Counted from the first letter of the stretch, positions 38,986 to 48,632 are shown. The stretch is DNA of 64,000 bases from Vibrio tubiashii (GCA_000775715.1 JRWQ01000009.1:1-64000), one strand, 5' to 3'. The notes: generated by a model from the letters alone, not told the origin. Numbers and translations are program-made.

Positions 38986-40219
38986 ACCAACCACCTCGAA
39001 GCCATGAGAATACCTTGCGCCCCTGCGCAACATTATTGGCTGCAGAGTAATCAATATCATAGGAGCCTTTTAGCACTGCCTCACCGCCCAAGGCATCAAA
39101 GTACATCCCACCTTTAGGGCGAAAGGAGCCGTTATCAAAGTACACGGTACCACTAGTTAGCCAGTCCTCAATGGTACTTATATAGCTAAGCTCTGCCCAA
39201 TACTCTTCGATTTTCGTTGGGGAAAAGTCAGGAAGTGACATATCAACTAAATGATATACAGAACCTGAAAATTCATGACTTCCTGTTGCAGAGAAAATCC
39301 CATTTTCAACCACTAAGGAAGAGGGCCAAGAAATAGTTAGTGATGAAGTGAGAATACAATGGCCTTCAATCCACAATTTGTTTTGCGCAAGGGTGAGGTT
39401 GTCATTAATAACCTCGGCACAATCATGCCCATCGGCAACACTTGCTAAGCTAAAAACTTGGTACTGCTCTTTAAGCAACGCAATGTTTTCAGGGCTATTC
39501 TCCCTATTGAAGTAATTTTTAAACGTATCTAGCTGAGCATTTTTGACGAAATCTTGGTTGAAATTATTCGGTTCAATCAAGCTACTCTGATTGCTTGTTA
39601 GCAGCGTGATATGACTATCGGCACATTCCCCTTCAAAGCCATTAAAAGGCCCATTTATTAGCGGAAATCCTGTTTTCAACTCCCCGTTGCTTCCACCCAC
39701 CTCATAGACGACATGTGACGCATACTGAACCGCGACACAAGGATAGCGCCCATCAAGGTTAGTAAACCTAGGCGCGTCAGAAGAAATATCAAAGCTCCCT
39801 ATCAAACGCAGGTTGGCTCGTGACTGAATAGCTCCCATCCCCGTCACTTCGCGGTAATGAAAATAGCGACGCAAGGTCGAACGCGGCCCAATAGCGTGTA
39901 ATATATAGCTCTCCTCTTCTAGCGCTTCTACATAAATATCACTCATCCCAAGTTCTTGCTTGCACACATCATTAAGTTCAGCGTTCCCTTGTTCCAATAG
40001 GCTATTGAGGCGCTCAGGAAAAGAGTGAAGGTACGCGTATGCACACTCAATACCGCCTTCTGCTAGCCAGTGTTCCTGCCTCGCTTTAAGTTCATTTTGA
40101 GCCTGCTTGATCTGATAAAACAGACCTCGATAACTGGCTAGGCTCAGCATTAACACTGCAATCGCTAGCATAGACGTGACAAGTAGAGTGACAATGCCTT
40201 GTTGTTGAGAACAGCTCAT
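38975..40219 (-). CDS. large PilX-like minor pilin-cluster protein
   Basis: A 414-residue protein with a prepilin-like N-terminus: MSCSQQQG, then IVTLLVTSMLAIAVLMLSL. Cleavage would be after G8. The mature protein starts with Ile and lacks Glu5, as do tip-located GspK/PilX-type proteins. The WLAEGGIECAYAYL segment (near 50) is a PilX-like helix end. The long remainder is unusual: repetitive short beta-rich stretches such as LTISWPSSLVVENGIFSATG suggest a beta-helix or sandwich domain. The start codon overlaps the previous stop (TGATG), so it is translationally coupled; an in-frame GTG lies one codon earlier. Probably a pilus-tip subunit (inference). Equivalent position to the V. cholerae VC0857-VC0861 type cluster. 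Confidence 0.8.
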   Translation of the reverse strand: MSCSQQQGIVTLLVTSMLAIAVLMLSLASYRGLFYQIKQAQNELKARQEHWLAEGGIECAYAYLHSFPERLNSLLEQGNAELNDVCKQELGMSDIYVEALEEESYILHAIGPRSTLRRYFHYREVTGMGAIQSRANLRLIGSFDISSDAPRFTNLDGRYPCVAVQYASHVVYEVGGSNGELKTGFPLINGPFNGFEGECADSHITLLTSNQSSLIEPNNFNQDFVKNAQLDTFKNYFNRENSPENIALLKEQYQVFSLASVADGHDCAEVINDNLTLAQNKLWIEGHCILTSSLTISWPSSLVVENGIFSATGSHEFSGSVYHLVDMSLPDFSPTKIEEYWAELSYISTIEDWLTSGTVYFDNGSFRPKGGMYFDALGGEAVLKGSYDIDYSAANNVAQGRKVFSWLRGGWFAQ

Positions 40220-40866
40220 CACTGATTTCTCTGCAGCACTGTCATTTCCACTTGGTGTTCACGATCTACCCAAGCGAGAAGGTGCCCTGTAAGTGAGAGT
40301 GTCACCATTCTCGAACTGGTCATCTCGCTCGCAACCGTTTGACTTTGAACAGAGAAGCTTGAAATAGAAATCTGTTTTGGATTAAAAAGGTTAAAGCAAA
40401 AACCTCCAGGCCCTGAAAGAGCCGCAGCCTCGATTGATAATGGTTGCAACGAGTGCTTCTCACATATTTTAAGCATACTTCCCCCACTCGGGCTGCTAGA
40501 CTCCTCACGCTTAAACACGACGTTGCGAAAAGACTCTGTTCCCTCAGATTCTATATGATAAACGTACCCTATAAGCTCTTGCTCGGGATCAACATGAATA
40601 GAGGCCAAAGCCCCAGACAATACAGCCGTTTGCCCTTGGGCAGGATTGAAGCCTGCACGGTGGATATCTTCTTTAATCTGCATCATCACAGTGGAAAGGC
40701 TTTGCTCGAGAAGTAGTTGCTTACTTCTCTCATTAGTTAGCTTAAACCCCTGAATAAACACCGAGCCTATTGTGCCGAGAACCATTAACCCAACTAACGA
40801 CGCGATCTGTAACTCAATCAGTGTGATCCCATATTGATGTCGAAAGTTAACAGCGTGGAAAACCAT
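40219..40866 (-). CDS. PilW-like type IV minor pilin
   Basis: A 215-residue prepilin of the PilW type. The leader MVFHAVNFRHQYG precedes ITLIELQIASLVGLMVLGT, with cleavage after G and Glu5 present. The helix continues with LLLEQSLSTVMMQIKEDIHRAGFNP, cut at MMQIKEDIHRAGFNP, the hallmark of PilW proteins. GGAG lies five bases before ATG 40866. It overlaps the end of the FimT-like gene by 20 bases, and its stop overlaps the next start. All four minus-strand pilin genes therefore form a tightly coupled operon. Expected to sit in the inner membrane and in the pilus-priming complex. Confidence 0.87.
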   Translation of the reverse strand: MVFHAVNFRHQYGITLIELQIASLVGLMVLGTIGSVFIQGFKLTNERSKQLLLEQSLSTVMMQIKEDIHRAGFNPAQGQTAVLSGALASIHVDPEQELIGYVYHIESEGTESFRNVVFKREESSSPSGGSMLKICEKHSLQPLSIEAAALSGPGGFCFNLFNPKQISISSFSVQSQTVASEMTSSRMVTLSLTGHLLAWVDREHQVEMTVLQRNQ

Positions 40867-41353
40867 AGCGACTCCGACTTACACCACAAACCATCACTCG
40901 ATTACCAGCAAAAGAGGTTTTAATGCGTAGCGCATCGCTTTGCTGCCCGTCCGGATAAAAACTCAAACTGCCGTCTTTAATACGACCACGAAGGCCACTG
41001 AATTTGATCTTATTTGCCGTGTAACTCCAATCCAGTTTAAGGCTTTTAAATATGCTTCCTTGAAGAACCAACAATGTCTCTCCTGCTCCTGCGGTCTCTG
41101 ATTCCGTCAAGGTGAGCCTCCACTCGTGAGCCAAAGCAGGGTAACTATCAAAGGAAAAGTGTGCCCATAAGTCACAATTGCGTTTAATCGCCTCAGACCT
41201 TGCTTGGTTAAAAAAACCATTAAGCTCATTGGCGGCTCTCACCATCTGAGCGTCTATGCTCAACGAGCGAAAACTAGGGAGTCCAATGGCCAGCAAGCAG
41301 CCTAATACCACAATAGAGATCAGTAGTTCGAGCAACGTAAAGCCGCGAGACAT
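40847..41353 (-). CDS. FimT/GspH-like type IV minor pilin
   Basis: First gene of the minus-strand minor-pilin operon, 168 residues. It starts MSRG, then FTLLELLISIVVLGCLLAIG, a class III prepilin signature with Glu5, followed by LPSFRSLSIDAQMVRAANEL and ARSEAIKRN, typical for FimT/GspH. ATG 41353 is preferred because it leaves a four-residue leader; the frame's upstream extension to 41422 has no function I can see. The C-terminus (SRYGFPRC) resembles the basic FimT tail implicated in DNA binding during uptake in other species; that role is only an inference here. Confidence 0.88.
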   Translation of the reverse strand: MSRGFTLLELLISIVVLGCLLAIGLPSFRSLSIDAQMVRAANELNGFFNQARSEAIKRNCDLWAHFSFDSYPALAHEWRLTLTESETAGAGETLLVLQGSIFKSLKLDWSYTANKIKFSGLRGRIKDGSLSFYPDGQQSDALRIKTSFAGNRVMVCGVSRSRYGFPRC

Positions 41354-41456
41354 TTCCCAAATTCCTATGTAATGCCAAATGAAAAATAAATTCAGCCTTG
41401 AGGCAATGCTAGCAGCTAACAAAAATAGATTGGATGTCAGTCAGGAAGGCTTGGAA

Positions 41457-41888
41457 ATGATTCGAACAAGTTTATGTAAAACACGAGAAAATCGAGTAGA
41501 AGGGATGACGTTGATCGAGTTACTGATTTGCGTAGTGATAATAGGCGCACTGTGCACCATCGCCTACCCTAGTTATCAAATACATGTGCTACAGTCCCAT
41601 CGAACCGCAGCGCTGGCTAATCTTGCCATGGTGCAATTAGAGCTAGAACGAGTGTTTACAACAAACTATCAAACGGCGGTTGGCTCCGTTCTCCCCGATG
41701 GAAAGTGCGACTTTTGTACGCTAGATGGCGATCGTTTTGAGATCTCTATCTCAGCAACAGAATCCACTTACACCATCACCGCTACCGCGCTAGGCCCTCA
41801 ACTCAAAGATCGTTGCAACGGGACTTTATATAGCGAATTAAGTATTAATCAATTGGGTGAAATGGTGCCCGAAGATTGTTGGCCATAG
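41457..41888 (+). CDS. PilE-like type IV minor pilin, divergent from the operon
   Basis: Divergently transcribed prepilin of 143 residues. The leader MIRTSLCKTRENRVEG is cleaved before MTLIELLICVVIIGALCTIA (Glu5 present; mature residue 1 is Met rather than Phe). AYPSYQIHVLQSHRTAAL is the PilE-type continuation. Four cysteines in the C-terminal part (CDFC, DRC, DCWP) can form the disulphide loop typical of pilins. ATG 41457 follows AGGAAGG, so I reject the longer frame from 41379, which would overlap the FimT promoter. It pairs with the operon opposite as a five-gene minor-pilin set, converging with dnaJ at a shared terminator. Confidence 0.87.
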   Translation: MIRTSLCKTRENRVEGMTLIELLICVVIIGALCTIAYPSYQIHVLQSHRTAALANLAMVQLELERVFTTNYQTAVGSVLPDGKCDFCTLDGDRFEISISATESTYTITATALGPQLKDRCNGTLYSELSINQLGEMVPEDCWP

Positions 41889-41909
41889 TGGCTCTCTGAG
41901 CGAGAAACT

Positions 41910-41942
41910 AAAAAGCCTGCTAATTTTGAGTAGCAGGCTTTC
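41910..41942. terminator. bidirectional terminator between the PilE-like gene and dnaJ
   Basis: AAAAGCCTGCTA / TAGCAGGCTTT stem around an 8-base loop, with A/T runs on both sides. Confidence 0.85.
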
Positions 41943-41968
41943 AAATCAGATTGCTAGGTTAACTCACC

Positions 41969-43111
41969 TTAGCTAGTGAGATCATCAAAAAACTTCTTCA
42001 CACCGTTGAAGAAACCTTCTGATTTCGGCTTATGCTTTGTCGCTGCTTCGCCGCCACATGACTCTTCAAACTCTTTAAGTAAGTCTTTTTGGCGTGAACT
42101 TAAGTTAACAGGCGTTTCTACTACAAGCTTAACGATTAGATCGCCAATACCGCCGCCACGAACACCCTTCACGCCTTTACCGCGCATACGGAACATACGG
42201 CCAGTTTGAGTTTCTGTGGGTACTTTAAGGTTCACACGACCATCAAGAGTCGGGACTTCAACTTCGCCACCAAGTGCTGCCATCGCAAAGCTTACTGGCA
42301 CTTCACAGTACAAGTTGTTGCCATCACGCTCGAAGATATGGTGCTCTTTAACGTGTACCTGTACATATAAGTCACCGGCAGGAGCACCGTGCTCGCCCGC
42401 TTCACCTTCACCAGATAGACGAATGCGATCACCAGTATCGACGCCAGCTGGGATCTTAACGTTAAGAGTTTTAGTCTTCTGCTTACGGCCTTGACCATGA
42501 CATACGTTACATGGCTCTTTAATGATCTTACCTTTACCGTTACAAGTCGGACAGGTCTGTTGAACCGCGAAGAAGCCCTGACGCATCTGCACTTGGCCGT
42601 GACCATGACAGGTACCACAGGTTTCAGCGGAGGTGCCTTTCTTAGCACCTGAGCCTTCACAAGAGTCACAGTGAACCAAAGTTGGTACTTCGATCTCTTT
42701 CGATACACCACGAACCGCTTCTTCAAGTGACAGTTCCATGTTGTAACGAAGGTCTGCGCCACGCTGAGCACGATGACCACCGCCACCACGACGACCACCG
42801 CCGAAAATATCACCAAACACATCGCCAAAGATGTCACCGAAATCGGCGCTGCCACCACCGAAGCCGCCACCACCCATACCACCTTGTTCAAAAGCAGCAT
42901 GACCATACTGGTCATAAGCGGCTTTCTTTTGCGGATCAAGAAGGATTTCGTACGCTTCTTTTACTTCTTTAAACTTATCTGCAGCGCTGTCGTCACCCTG
43001 GTTGCGATCCGGGTGGAATTTCATCGCTAGGCGCTTATAGGCCTTCTTAATATCACGCTCTGATGCATCGCGGCTTACGCCTAATACTTCGTAAAAATCA
43101 CGTTTTGACAT
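41969..43111 (-). CDS. dnaJ: chaperone protein DnaJ
   Basis: Hsp40 co-chaperone that stimulates DnaK ATPase and binds unfolded clients. It has 380 residues from [15 protein letters not shown]; the five upstream codons in the frame are not part of the family. The J domain (1-70) has the essential HPD in [12 protein letters not shown] Gly/Phe-rich linker follows (about 75-118). The zinc domain has four CxxCxGxG repeats: [33 protein letters not shown] and [10 protein letters not shown]. The C-terminal client domains end with [10 protein letters not shown]. It lies downstream of dnaK, 193 bases away, with a hairpin between the genes. Confidence 0.98.
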   Translation of the reverse strand: MSKRDFYEVLGVSRDASERDIKKAYKRLAMKFHPDRNQGDDSAADKFKEVKEAYEILLDPQKKAAYDQYGHAAFEQGGMGGGGFGGGSADFGDIFGDVFGDIFGGGRRGGGGHRAQRGADLRYNMELSLEEAVRGVSKEIEVPTLVHCDSCEGSGAKKGTSAETCGTCHGHGQVQMRQGFFAVQQTCPTCNGKGKIIKEPCNVCHGQGRKQKTKTLNVKIPAGVDTGDRIRLSGEGEAGEHGAPAGDLYVQVHVKEHHIFERDGNNLYCEVPVSFAMAALGGEVEVPTLDGRVNLKVPTETQTGRMFRMRGKGVKGVRGGGIGDLIVKLVVETPVNLSSRQKDLLKEFEESCGGEAATKHKPKSEGFFNGVKKFFDDLTS

Positions 43112-43243
43112 GTTCTTCGTCACCAATGTAGTACTGCAAACGGAGGATGGTTATCACACCGCTCGGTGTTTGTATCGTTCTAGCTAAAAGCTCTCGATTA
43201 AGCAAAGTATTTAGCTAGAAAGACAAATCAATTTACAAACATA

Positions 43244-43271
43244 CGGGCGTATGAGTTACCTCAAACGCCCG
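43244..43271 (-). promoter_or_regulatory. hairpin in the dnaK-dnaJ gap
   Basis: CGGGCGTTTGAG / CTCATACGCCCG stem (one T-T mismatch) around GTAA. There is no strong T run, so it looks more like a processing or attenuation signal than a full terminator. It lies 34 bases after the dnaK stop. Confidence 0.6.
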
Positions 43272-43304
43272 CAAGAAACTAAATTAAGTATGTCGAATCA
43301 AGAA

Positions 43305-45221
43305 TTACTTCTTGCCGTCTTCCTTAACTTCTTCAAACTCCGCATCAACTACGTCGTCTTGAGGCTGTGCTTGTTCTGCACCAGCTTCAGCGCCTTGTTG
43401 TGCTTGAGCTTGTTGCTGAGCGATTTCCATTAGCTTTTGAGCTGCTGTCATAAGTGCTTGAACTTTAGCGTCGATCGCTTCTTTGTCTTCGCCCTTACGT
43501 GCTTCTTCTAGCTCAGAGATAGCTGCTTCAATCTTCTCTTTCTCGTCTGCTGGAAGTGCATCACCTGCCTCTTCAACTTGCTTACGAGTACCGTGAATCA
43601 TTTGGTCAGCTTGGTTACGTGCAGTTGCTAGCTCTTCGAACTTCTTGTCCGCTTCTTTGTTCGCTTCTGCTTCTTGTACCATTTTCTCGATGTCTTCATC
43701 GCTTAGACCGCCAGAAGCTTGGATAGTGATCTTCTGCTCTTTACCCGTCGATTTATCTTTCGCAGATACGTGTAGGATACCGTCCGCATCTAGGTCGAAA
43801 GTTACTTCGATTTGTGGCATACCACGTGGTGCTGGCTGAATGCCTTCTAGGTTGAATTGACCTAGAGACTTGTTGTACATCGCCTGCTTACGCTCACCTT
43901 GAAGAACGTGGATAGTTACTGCGTTCTGGTTGTCTTCTGCTGTAGAGAAAACTTGGTTCGCTTTGGTTGGGATAGTAGTGTTCTTCTCAACCAGCTTAGT
44001 CATTACGCCGCCCATCGTCTCGATACCTAGAGACAGAGGAGTAACGTCTAGTAGAAGTACGTCTTTAACATCACCAGCAAGTACACCACCTTGAACTGCA
44101 GCACCCATTGCTACTGCTTCATCAGGGTTCACGTCTTTACGAGCTTCTTTACCGAAGAACTCAGCAACTTTCGCTTGAACCATTGGCATACGAGTCTGAC
44201 CACCTACTAGGATAACGTCAGTAATGTCGCCTACAGATAGATCAGCATCAGCTAGAGCAACTTTTAGCGGCTCAAGAGAACGTTGTACTAGGTCTTCAAC
44301 TAGAGATTCTAGTTTCGCACGCGTTACTTTAACGTTCATGTGCTTAGGACCCGTTGCATCGGCAGTCACGTAAGGTAGGTTTACGTCAGTTTGAGTAGTA
44401 GAAGAAAGCTCGATTTTCGCTTTTTCTGCTGCTTCTTTAACACGTTGCATTGCTAGAGGATCGTTCTTAAGATCGATACCTTGCTCTTTCTTGAACTCTT
44501 CAACTAGGTAGTTGATCATGCGGTTATCGAAGTCTTCACCACCTAGGTGAGTGTCACCGTTAGTTGCTAGTACTTCGAACGTTTTCTCGCCTTCAACTTC
44601 GTCGATCTCGATGATAGAGATGTCGAATGTACCACCACCAAGGTCGTATACAGCGATAGTGCGATCGCCACCTTGCTTGTCTAGACCATACGCTAGAGCA
44701 GCCGCTGTTGGTTCGTTGATGATACGTTTAACTTCTAGACCTGCGATACGACCAGCATCTTTCGTTGCTTGACGCTGTGCATCGTTGAAGTAAGCAGGAA
44801 CTGTGATAACTGCGCCAGTTACTTCCTCACCAAGGAAGTCTTCTGCAGTTTTCTTCATTTTCTTAAGGATTTCAGCAGAAACCTGAGGAGCCGCCATTTT
44901 TTGGCCTTGCGCTTCTACCCAAGCATCACCGTTGTCAGCCTTAACGATTTTGTAAGGCATGATTTCGATGTCACGCTGAACTTCTTCGTCTTCGAAACGA
45001 CGACCAATAAGACGCTTAATTGCAAATAGCGTGTTAGTTGGGTTAGTAACTGCTTGACGTTTTGCCGGTTGACCTACTAGCGTTTCACCGTCTGTGTAAG
45101 CAATTACCGATGCAGTGGTACGTTCACCCTCTGCGTTTTCAATTACACGTGGTTTGTCGCCGTCTAGTACAGCAACACATGAGTTAGTAGTACCTAAGTC
45201 AATACCAATGATTTTACCCAT
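43305..45221 (-). CDS. dnaK: chaperone protein DnaK (Hsp70)
   Basis: ATP-dependent chaperone, 638 residues. The N-terminal nucleotide-binding domain starts [20 protein letters not shown], has the second signature in [17 protein letters not shown] (near 193-209) and the third in [14 protein letters not shown] (near 340). The linker is [11 protein letters not shown]. The substrate-binding domain follows, with a Gln/Ala-rich lid and the acidic C-terminus ([13 protein letters not shown]) used to bind partners. The start ATG 45221 follows CGGAGATAGCCTG. Two sigma-32-like promoters lie in the 180 bases upstream. It works with DnaJ (downstream) and GrpE (about 1.8 kb further upstream). Confidence 0.99.
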   Translation of the reverse strand: MGKIIGIDLGTTNSCVAVLDGDKPRVIENAEGERTTASVIAYTDGETLVGQPAKRQAVTNPTNTLFAIKRLIGRRFEDEEVQRDIEIMPYKIVKADNGDAWVEAQGQKMAAPQVSAEILKKMKKTAEDFLGEEVTGAVITVPAYFNDAQRQATKDAGRIAGLEVKRIINEPTAAALAYGLDKQGGDRTIAVYDLGGGTFDISIIEIDEVEGEKTFEVLATNGDTHLGGEDFDNRMINYLVEEFKKEQGIDLKNDPLAMQRVKEAAEKAKIELSSTTQTDVNLPYVTADATGPKHMNVKVTRAKLESLVEDLVQRSLEPLKVALADADLSVGDITDVILVGGQTRMPMVQAKVAEFFGKEARKDVNPDEAVAMGAAVQGGVLAGDVKDVLLLDVTPLSLGIETMGGVMTKLVEKNTTIPTKANQVFSTAEDNQNAVTIHVLQGERKQAMYNKSLGQFNLEGIQPAPRGMPQIEVTFDLDADGILHVSAKDKSTGKEQKITIQASGGLSDEDIEKMVQEAEANKEADKKFEELATARNQADQMIHGTRKQVEEAGDALPADEKEKIEAAISELEEARKGEDKEAIDAKVQALMTAAQKLMEIAQQQAQAQQGAEAGAEQAQPQDDVVDAEFEEVKEDGKK

Positions 45222-45267
45222 CAGGCTATCTCCGAATAAATTTCTATTTTCGTTTTGCTATATCCCC

Positions 45268-45298
45268 TATGTGGGGATGGAGAATCGGGTTTCAACCC
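45268..45298 (-). promoter_or_regulatory. sigma-32 heat-shock promoter of dnaK, proximal
   Basis: On the minus strand GGGTTGAAA, 13 bases, CCCCACATA, close to the sigma-32 consensus CTTGAAA-N13-15-CCCCATNT. It lies about 50 bases upstream of the start codon. Confidence 0.8.
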
Positions 45299-45342
45299 TT
45301 GCTCACAAACAAAAATAATGATGTTTGCTTCTCTATGCCCAA

Positions 45343-45373
45343 TAGATAAGGGCGGCAAATAACTTTTCAAGGG
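45343..45373 (-). promoter_or_regulatory. sigma-32-like promoter of dnaK, distal
   Basis: CCCTTGAAAA, about 12 bases, CCCTTATCTA on the minus strand. The -35 element is excellent and the -10 less so. It gives dnaK a second likely heat-shock start. Confidence 0.6.
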
Positions 45374-45395
45374 AGGACATGAAAAAAAATGTAAA

Positions 45396-45420
45396 AAAAG
45401 CGACCCCTAAGGCTCGCTTT
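45396..45420 (-). terminator. terminator downstream of the DAACS gene region / upstream of dnaK
   Basis: On the minus strand AAAGCGAGCC / GGGTCGCTTT with a short loop, followed by TTTTTACATTTTTTTT. It lies upstream of dnaK and 5' of the symporter stop at 45457 in transcription order, so it terminates the symporter gene before the dnaK promoters. Confidence 0.85.
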
Positions 45421-45456
45421 GAAATTCTGTCTATTTATAACCTGTGGTTTTAGTCG

Positions 45457-46728
45457 TTAAGCTTCGACAGGCTTTGCTTCTACTTCCGCTTCATCTTTAC
45501 CGATTTCACCTTCTGTTTTAGCAACGATAGTGTTTACAGCGGTATCGCCTACTACGTTTGAAGATGTACAGAACATATCGTTAATGCGGTCAACTGCAGC
45601 GATGATTGCCAGACCTTCAGGTGGAAGACCCAGTTGGTGAAGAAGAACACCGACCATAACTACGCCACCACCAGGAACACCGCCAGCGCCAATTGATAGA
45701 AGTAAGATCGTTAGACCTAAAGTGAACAAATCAGCGGTATTGATTGGCTGGCCAAATGCATTGGCAACGAATATAGTCGCTAATGCGATGTAAATAGATA
45801 CACCAGACATGTTCATTGTTGCACCTAGCGGCACACCGAAGCCAGCGACTGATTTTGAAACCTGCAGTTTTTCCGTCAGGGTACGCATAGTTACAGGAAT
45901 GGTTGCATTTGAGCTTGCTGTCGATAGAGAGAATAAAATCTGCTCACGAGTCGCACGAAGGAATGCCTTAGGAGACGTCCCTGTCGCAATGCCCACTGCC
46001 ATTGGGTAGAAGATGAAGATCCAAAACACTAGCATTGCAACAACTAGTGCTACGTAACCTGCAACCGACATCAATGTATTCGCATCTAGCGTTGCACCTA
46101 GTTGAATCATTAGTGCAAACACACCGTATGGCGCTAGGCTCATAACCAAACCAACTAGCTTCATCATGATCTCATTTGCCATCTTGAATGTACGAATCGC
46201 AGGGCCACCACGTGAGTCAAGCGCTTGAATCGCTAAACCTGTCAGGATTGCCATGAAGATGATTTGTAACATATCGCCGTTCGCAAACGCTTGAACTGGG
46301 TTGCTAGGAACGATGTTAACGACTAGTGAGAAAATGTCTGGAGTTTCGGTCGTCGTTAGCTTAACCGTCTCTGAGATAGTTCCTGCGAGGTTAGCGTCTG
46401 CCCCTGGTTGGAAAATCATGCCAATCGTTAATGCAGCAGTAATAGCGATGATGGTATTAAAGATATATAAAGCAAAAGTTTTACCACCTAAACGACCAAA
46501 AGCAGTGATATCTTTAAGGTCAACGATACCACATACAATTGACACATAGACCAAAGGTACAACGAGCAATTTAATCAGTGATACGAACATACCACCCGCA
46601 CCTTCTGCGGCACCTAGAAGGTAAATGTCGAAGATTGCAATCCCACTGAATAGGTACTGAATTGCAGTACCAATGAGCAGACCAGCAAACAAGCCTACAA
46701 ATATCTTGCTTGAAAGCGATTTATCCAT
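45457..46728 (-). CDS. dicarboxylate/amino acid:cation symporter (DAACS family)
   Basis: Inner-membrane Na+ or H+ coupled symporter of 423 residues with about eight helices and two re-entrant hairpins. Recognisable are SLIKLLVVPLVYVSIVCGIV (near 50), the serine-rich hairpin SLSTASSNATIPVTM (near 283) and VPLGATMNMSGVSIYIALA (near 315). Where glutamate transporters have NMDGT this protein has NMSGV, so the substrate need not be glutamate or aspartate. The C-terminal region AIIAAVDRINDMFCTSSNVVGD carries D-R-x-x-D-M for substrate binding; its final tail is Glu/Lys-rich. No helpful neighbours: it lies between dnaK and grpE, both on the same strand. Confidence 0.9.
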   Translation of the reverse strand: MDKSLSSKIFVGLFAGLLIGTAIQYLFSGIAIFDIYLLGAAEGAGGMFVSLIKLLVVPLVYVSIVCGIVDLKDITAFGRLGGKTFALYIFNTIIAITAALTIGMIFQPGADANLAGTISETVKLTTTETPDIFSLVVNIVPSNPVQAFANGDMLQIIFMAILTGLAIQALDSRGGPAIRTFKMANEIMMKLVGLVMSLAPYGVFALMIQLGATLDANTLMSVAGYVALVVAMLVFWIFIFYPMAVGIATGTSPKAFLRATREQILFSLSTASSNATIPVTMRTLTEKLQVSKSVAGFGVPLGATMNMSGVSIYIALATIFVANAFGQPINTADLFTLGLTILLLSIGAGGVPGGGVVMVGVLLHQLGLPPEGLAIIAAVDRINDMFCTSSNVVGDTAVNTIVAKTEGEIGKDEAEVEAKPVEA

Positions 46729-46964
46729 CTTTCATCTCCAGAATGTTGTGTTATTAATTTATGATTTTATAGTTTATTCAGCCAAGTTTTTCGGCAGAGT
46801 TCGCACATAATACACACAAAAGTTACAAAATAAAGACTTTGTTTACTATATTGTTACAAATTTCAAATCGGAAATTAATTTTCAAGCAAGGAGTAACTAG
46901 GGATAAGTTCGCTAAATCAAGTATTTATCTTGAGGAAAAGAAAATGGTCTGATGGGACAAAAAA

Positions 46965-46985
46965 AAGAGAGGCAAAAGCCTCCCT
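46965..46985 (-). terminator. terminator downstream of grpE
   Basis: On the minus strand AGGGAGGC / GCCTCTCT stem with one mismatch and a TTTT loop, followed by TTTTTTGTCCC. The rest of the 278-base grpE-symporter gap is AT-rich promoter-like DNA without a gene. Confidence 0.82.
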
Positions 46986-47006
46986 TCGTTTAAAACAGGT
47001 GGGATG

Positions 47007-47603
47007 TTACTTCGCAACCATAACCATTGCTGGGCGGATTACACGACCATTTAGTTCGTAACCTTTCTGCATTACAAACATAACCGTATTTGACTCGTGG
47101 TCAGGACTATCTTGAATAGACATAGCTTGGTGCTTTTCAGGGTTGAACGCTTCACCTTCTGGGTTGATCTCAGTGAGACCAAACTTAGAAACCGTATCAA
47201 CAAACGTTTTGTGAGTCAGTTCTACACCTTCTAGTAGAGGCTTAACAGCTTCATTTTCAGTGTCAGCCGCTTGAATCGCGCGCTCCAAGTTATCGATAAC
47301 AGGCAATAGCTCTTCAGCAAATTTGTTTAAAGCATACTTGCGAGCTTTGTCGATCTCTGTTTCAGTACGACGACGCATGTTTTCAACTTCAGCTTTTGCG
47401 CGCAATACGCTGTCTTGTTGTTCCTGAACTTTCGCTTCACTCGTCAAAAGAGCCGCTTCTAGTTGAGCAATCTTTGCATCTTTCTCATCACCAATTTCTT
47501 CAAGCTCTGCTTCCACATCTTGCGCGGCAGCTTCTACTTTCTCAACTTCTTCGATGATTTGATCCAGCTCTTCTTCTGTAACTTTATTTTCTTCGTTGCT
47601 CAT
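47007..47603 (-). CDS. grpE: nucleotide exchange factor GrpE
   Basis: Releases ADP from DnaK and acts as a thermosensor of the Hsp70 cycle. It has 198 residues from [24 protein letters not shown] directly precedes this ATG, so the ATG six codons upstream is not the start. The N-terminal half is a long, acidic coiled coil (about 10-100) that makes the dimer. The C-terminal beta domain carries [10 protein letters not shown] and [20 protein letters not shown], the family signature. A good sigma-32 promoter lies upstream. Divergent from nadK, a conserved gamma-proteobacterial arrangement. Confidence 0.98.
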   Translation of the reverse strand: MSNEENKVTEEELDQIIEEVEKVEAAAQDVEAELEEIGDEKDAKIAQLEAALLTSEAKVQEQQDSVLRAKAEVENMRRRTETEIDKARKYALNKFAEELLPVIDNLERAIQAADTENEAVKPLLEGVELTHKTFVDTVSKFGLTEINPEGEAFNPEKHQAMSIQDSPDHESNTVMFVMQKGYELNGRVIRPAMVMVAK

Positions 47604-47696
47604 AATCTCTCCAGAATTCATCTTTATAGGTCACCAACGCAGCACGTTTATCGCATTGGAGTACACAAAAATTCGCATAAATAGCTAACTTGCCAT

Positions 47697-47727
47697 TATT
47701 ATGGGGATGAAGATTGTCGAATCAAGC
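47697..47727 (-). promoter_or_regulatory. sigma-32 heat-shock promoter of grpE
   Basis: On the minus strand GCTTGATT, 13 bases, CCCCATAATA, a near-consensus sigma-32 promoter about 95 bases before the start codon. It overlaps the nadK upstream region. Confidence 0.82.
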
Positions 47728-47747
47728 CTATTTGGTGCGGAAAACCT

Positions 47748-48632
47748 ATGAAAAAACCTTTTGAAGTGATCGCCATCATTGGAAAGCCAAGAGATCAACA
47801 AGCTATAGCAACTCATCGCGAGCTCTATACCTGGCTTCAAAACGAAGGTTACAAAGTGTATATCGATAATAGATTAAGTGAGATCTTAGACGATATTCCA
47901 CAAAAAGACTTTGCTAGCCTAATTGAATTGGGGCGGATAGCCGATTTAGCCATCGTAGTGGGTGGCGACGGAAATATGCTTGGTGCGGCACGTGTTCTAT
48001 CAAGATTTGATATCTCTGTCATTGGAGTAAACCGTGGCAACCTTGGCTTCCTAACCGACCTTGACCCCGAGGATTTTCAAGCCTCGCTCTCTGCCGTACT
48101 TGCTGGCGAGTTTATCGAAGAAGAGCGCTTCTTGCTTGAAGCGGAAGTGCACAGACACAATCAAGTAAAAAGTCACAATGCAGCGTTAAACGAGGCGGTA
48201 CTCCACCCAGGCCAAGTTGCTCATATGATCGAGTTTGAAGTTTACATTGATGACATCTTCGCTTTCTCCTTACGAGCAGATGGATTGATCGTGTCAACGC
48301 CAACGGGATCAACAGCCTACTCGCTTTCCGGCGGTGGCCCTATCCTTTCACCAAGTTTGAACTCAATTTCGTTAGTGCCGATGTTCCCACACACACTTTC
48401 TAGCCGCCCACTGGTTGTTGATAGCAAGCGCCGTATCAAGCTGATCGTGTCACCAGATAACCGAGGCACACAAGAAGTAAGCTGCGACGGTCAAGTTTCA
48501 CTGCCCGTCTCTCCCGGTGATGAAGTGCATGTCTACCAAAGCCCAAACGTACTTAAGCTGATCCACCCCAAAGACTACAGCTATTACCACGTACTGAGAA
48601 ACAAGCTAGGTTGGTCGAGCCGGTTGTTTTAA
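47748..48632 (+). CDS. nadK: NAD kinase
   Basis: Phosphorylates NAD+ to NADP+, the only route to NADP. It has 294 residues. The ATP/NAD site has the GGDG loop in [17 protein letters not shown] (near 69-85), followed by [13 protein letters not shown] (near 105) and the catalytic-domain segment [19 protein letters not shown] (near 180-198). All are diagnostic. Start ATG 47748; the ribosome site is weak (GCGGAAAACCT). Divergent from grpE by 144 bases. A terminator that belongs to a mosaic repeat element follows. Confidence 0.98.
   Translation: MKKPFEVIAIIGKPRDQQAIATHRELYTWLQNEGYKVYIDNRLSEILDDIPQKDFASLIELGRIADLAIVVGGDGNMLGAARVLSRFDISVIGVNRGNLGFLTDLDPEDFQASLSAVLAGEFIEEERFLLEAEVHRHNQVKSHNAALNEAVLHPGQVAHMIEFEVYIDDIFAFSLRADGLIVSTPTGSTAYSLSGGGPILSPSLNSISLVPMFPHTLSSRPLVVDSKRRIKLIVSPDNRGTQEVSCDGQVSLPVSPGDEVHVYQSPNVLKLIHPKDYSYYHVLRNKLGWSSRLF

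Noticed and set aside
42292..42939. Long 215-codon frame on the minus strand inside dnaJ
   Set aside because: It is a frame-shifted shadow of dnaJ, Val/Lys-rich without any domain; dnaJ in the correct frame is complete with all motifs.
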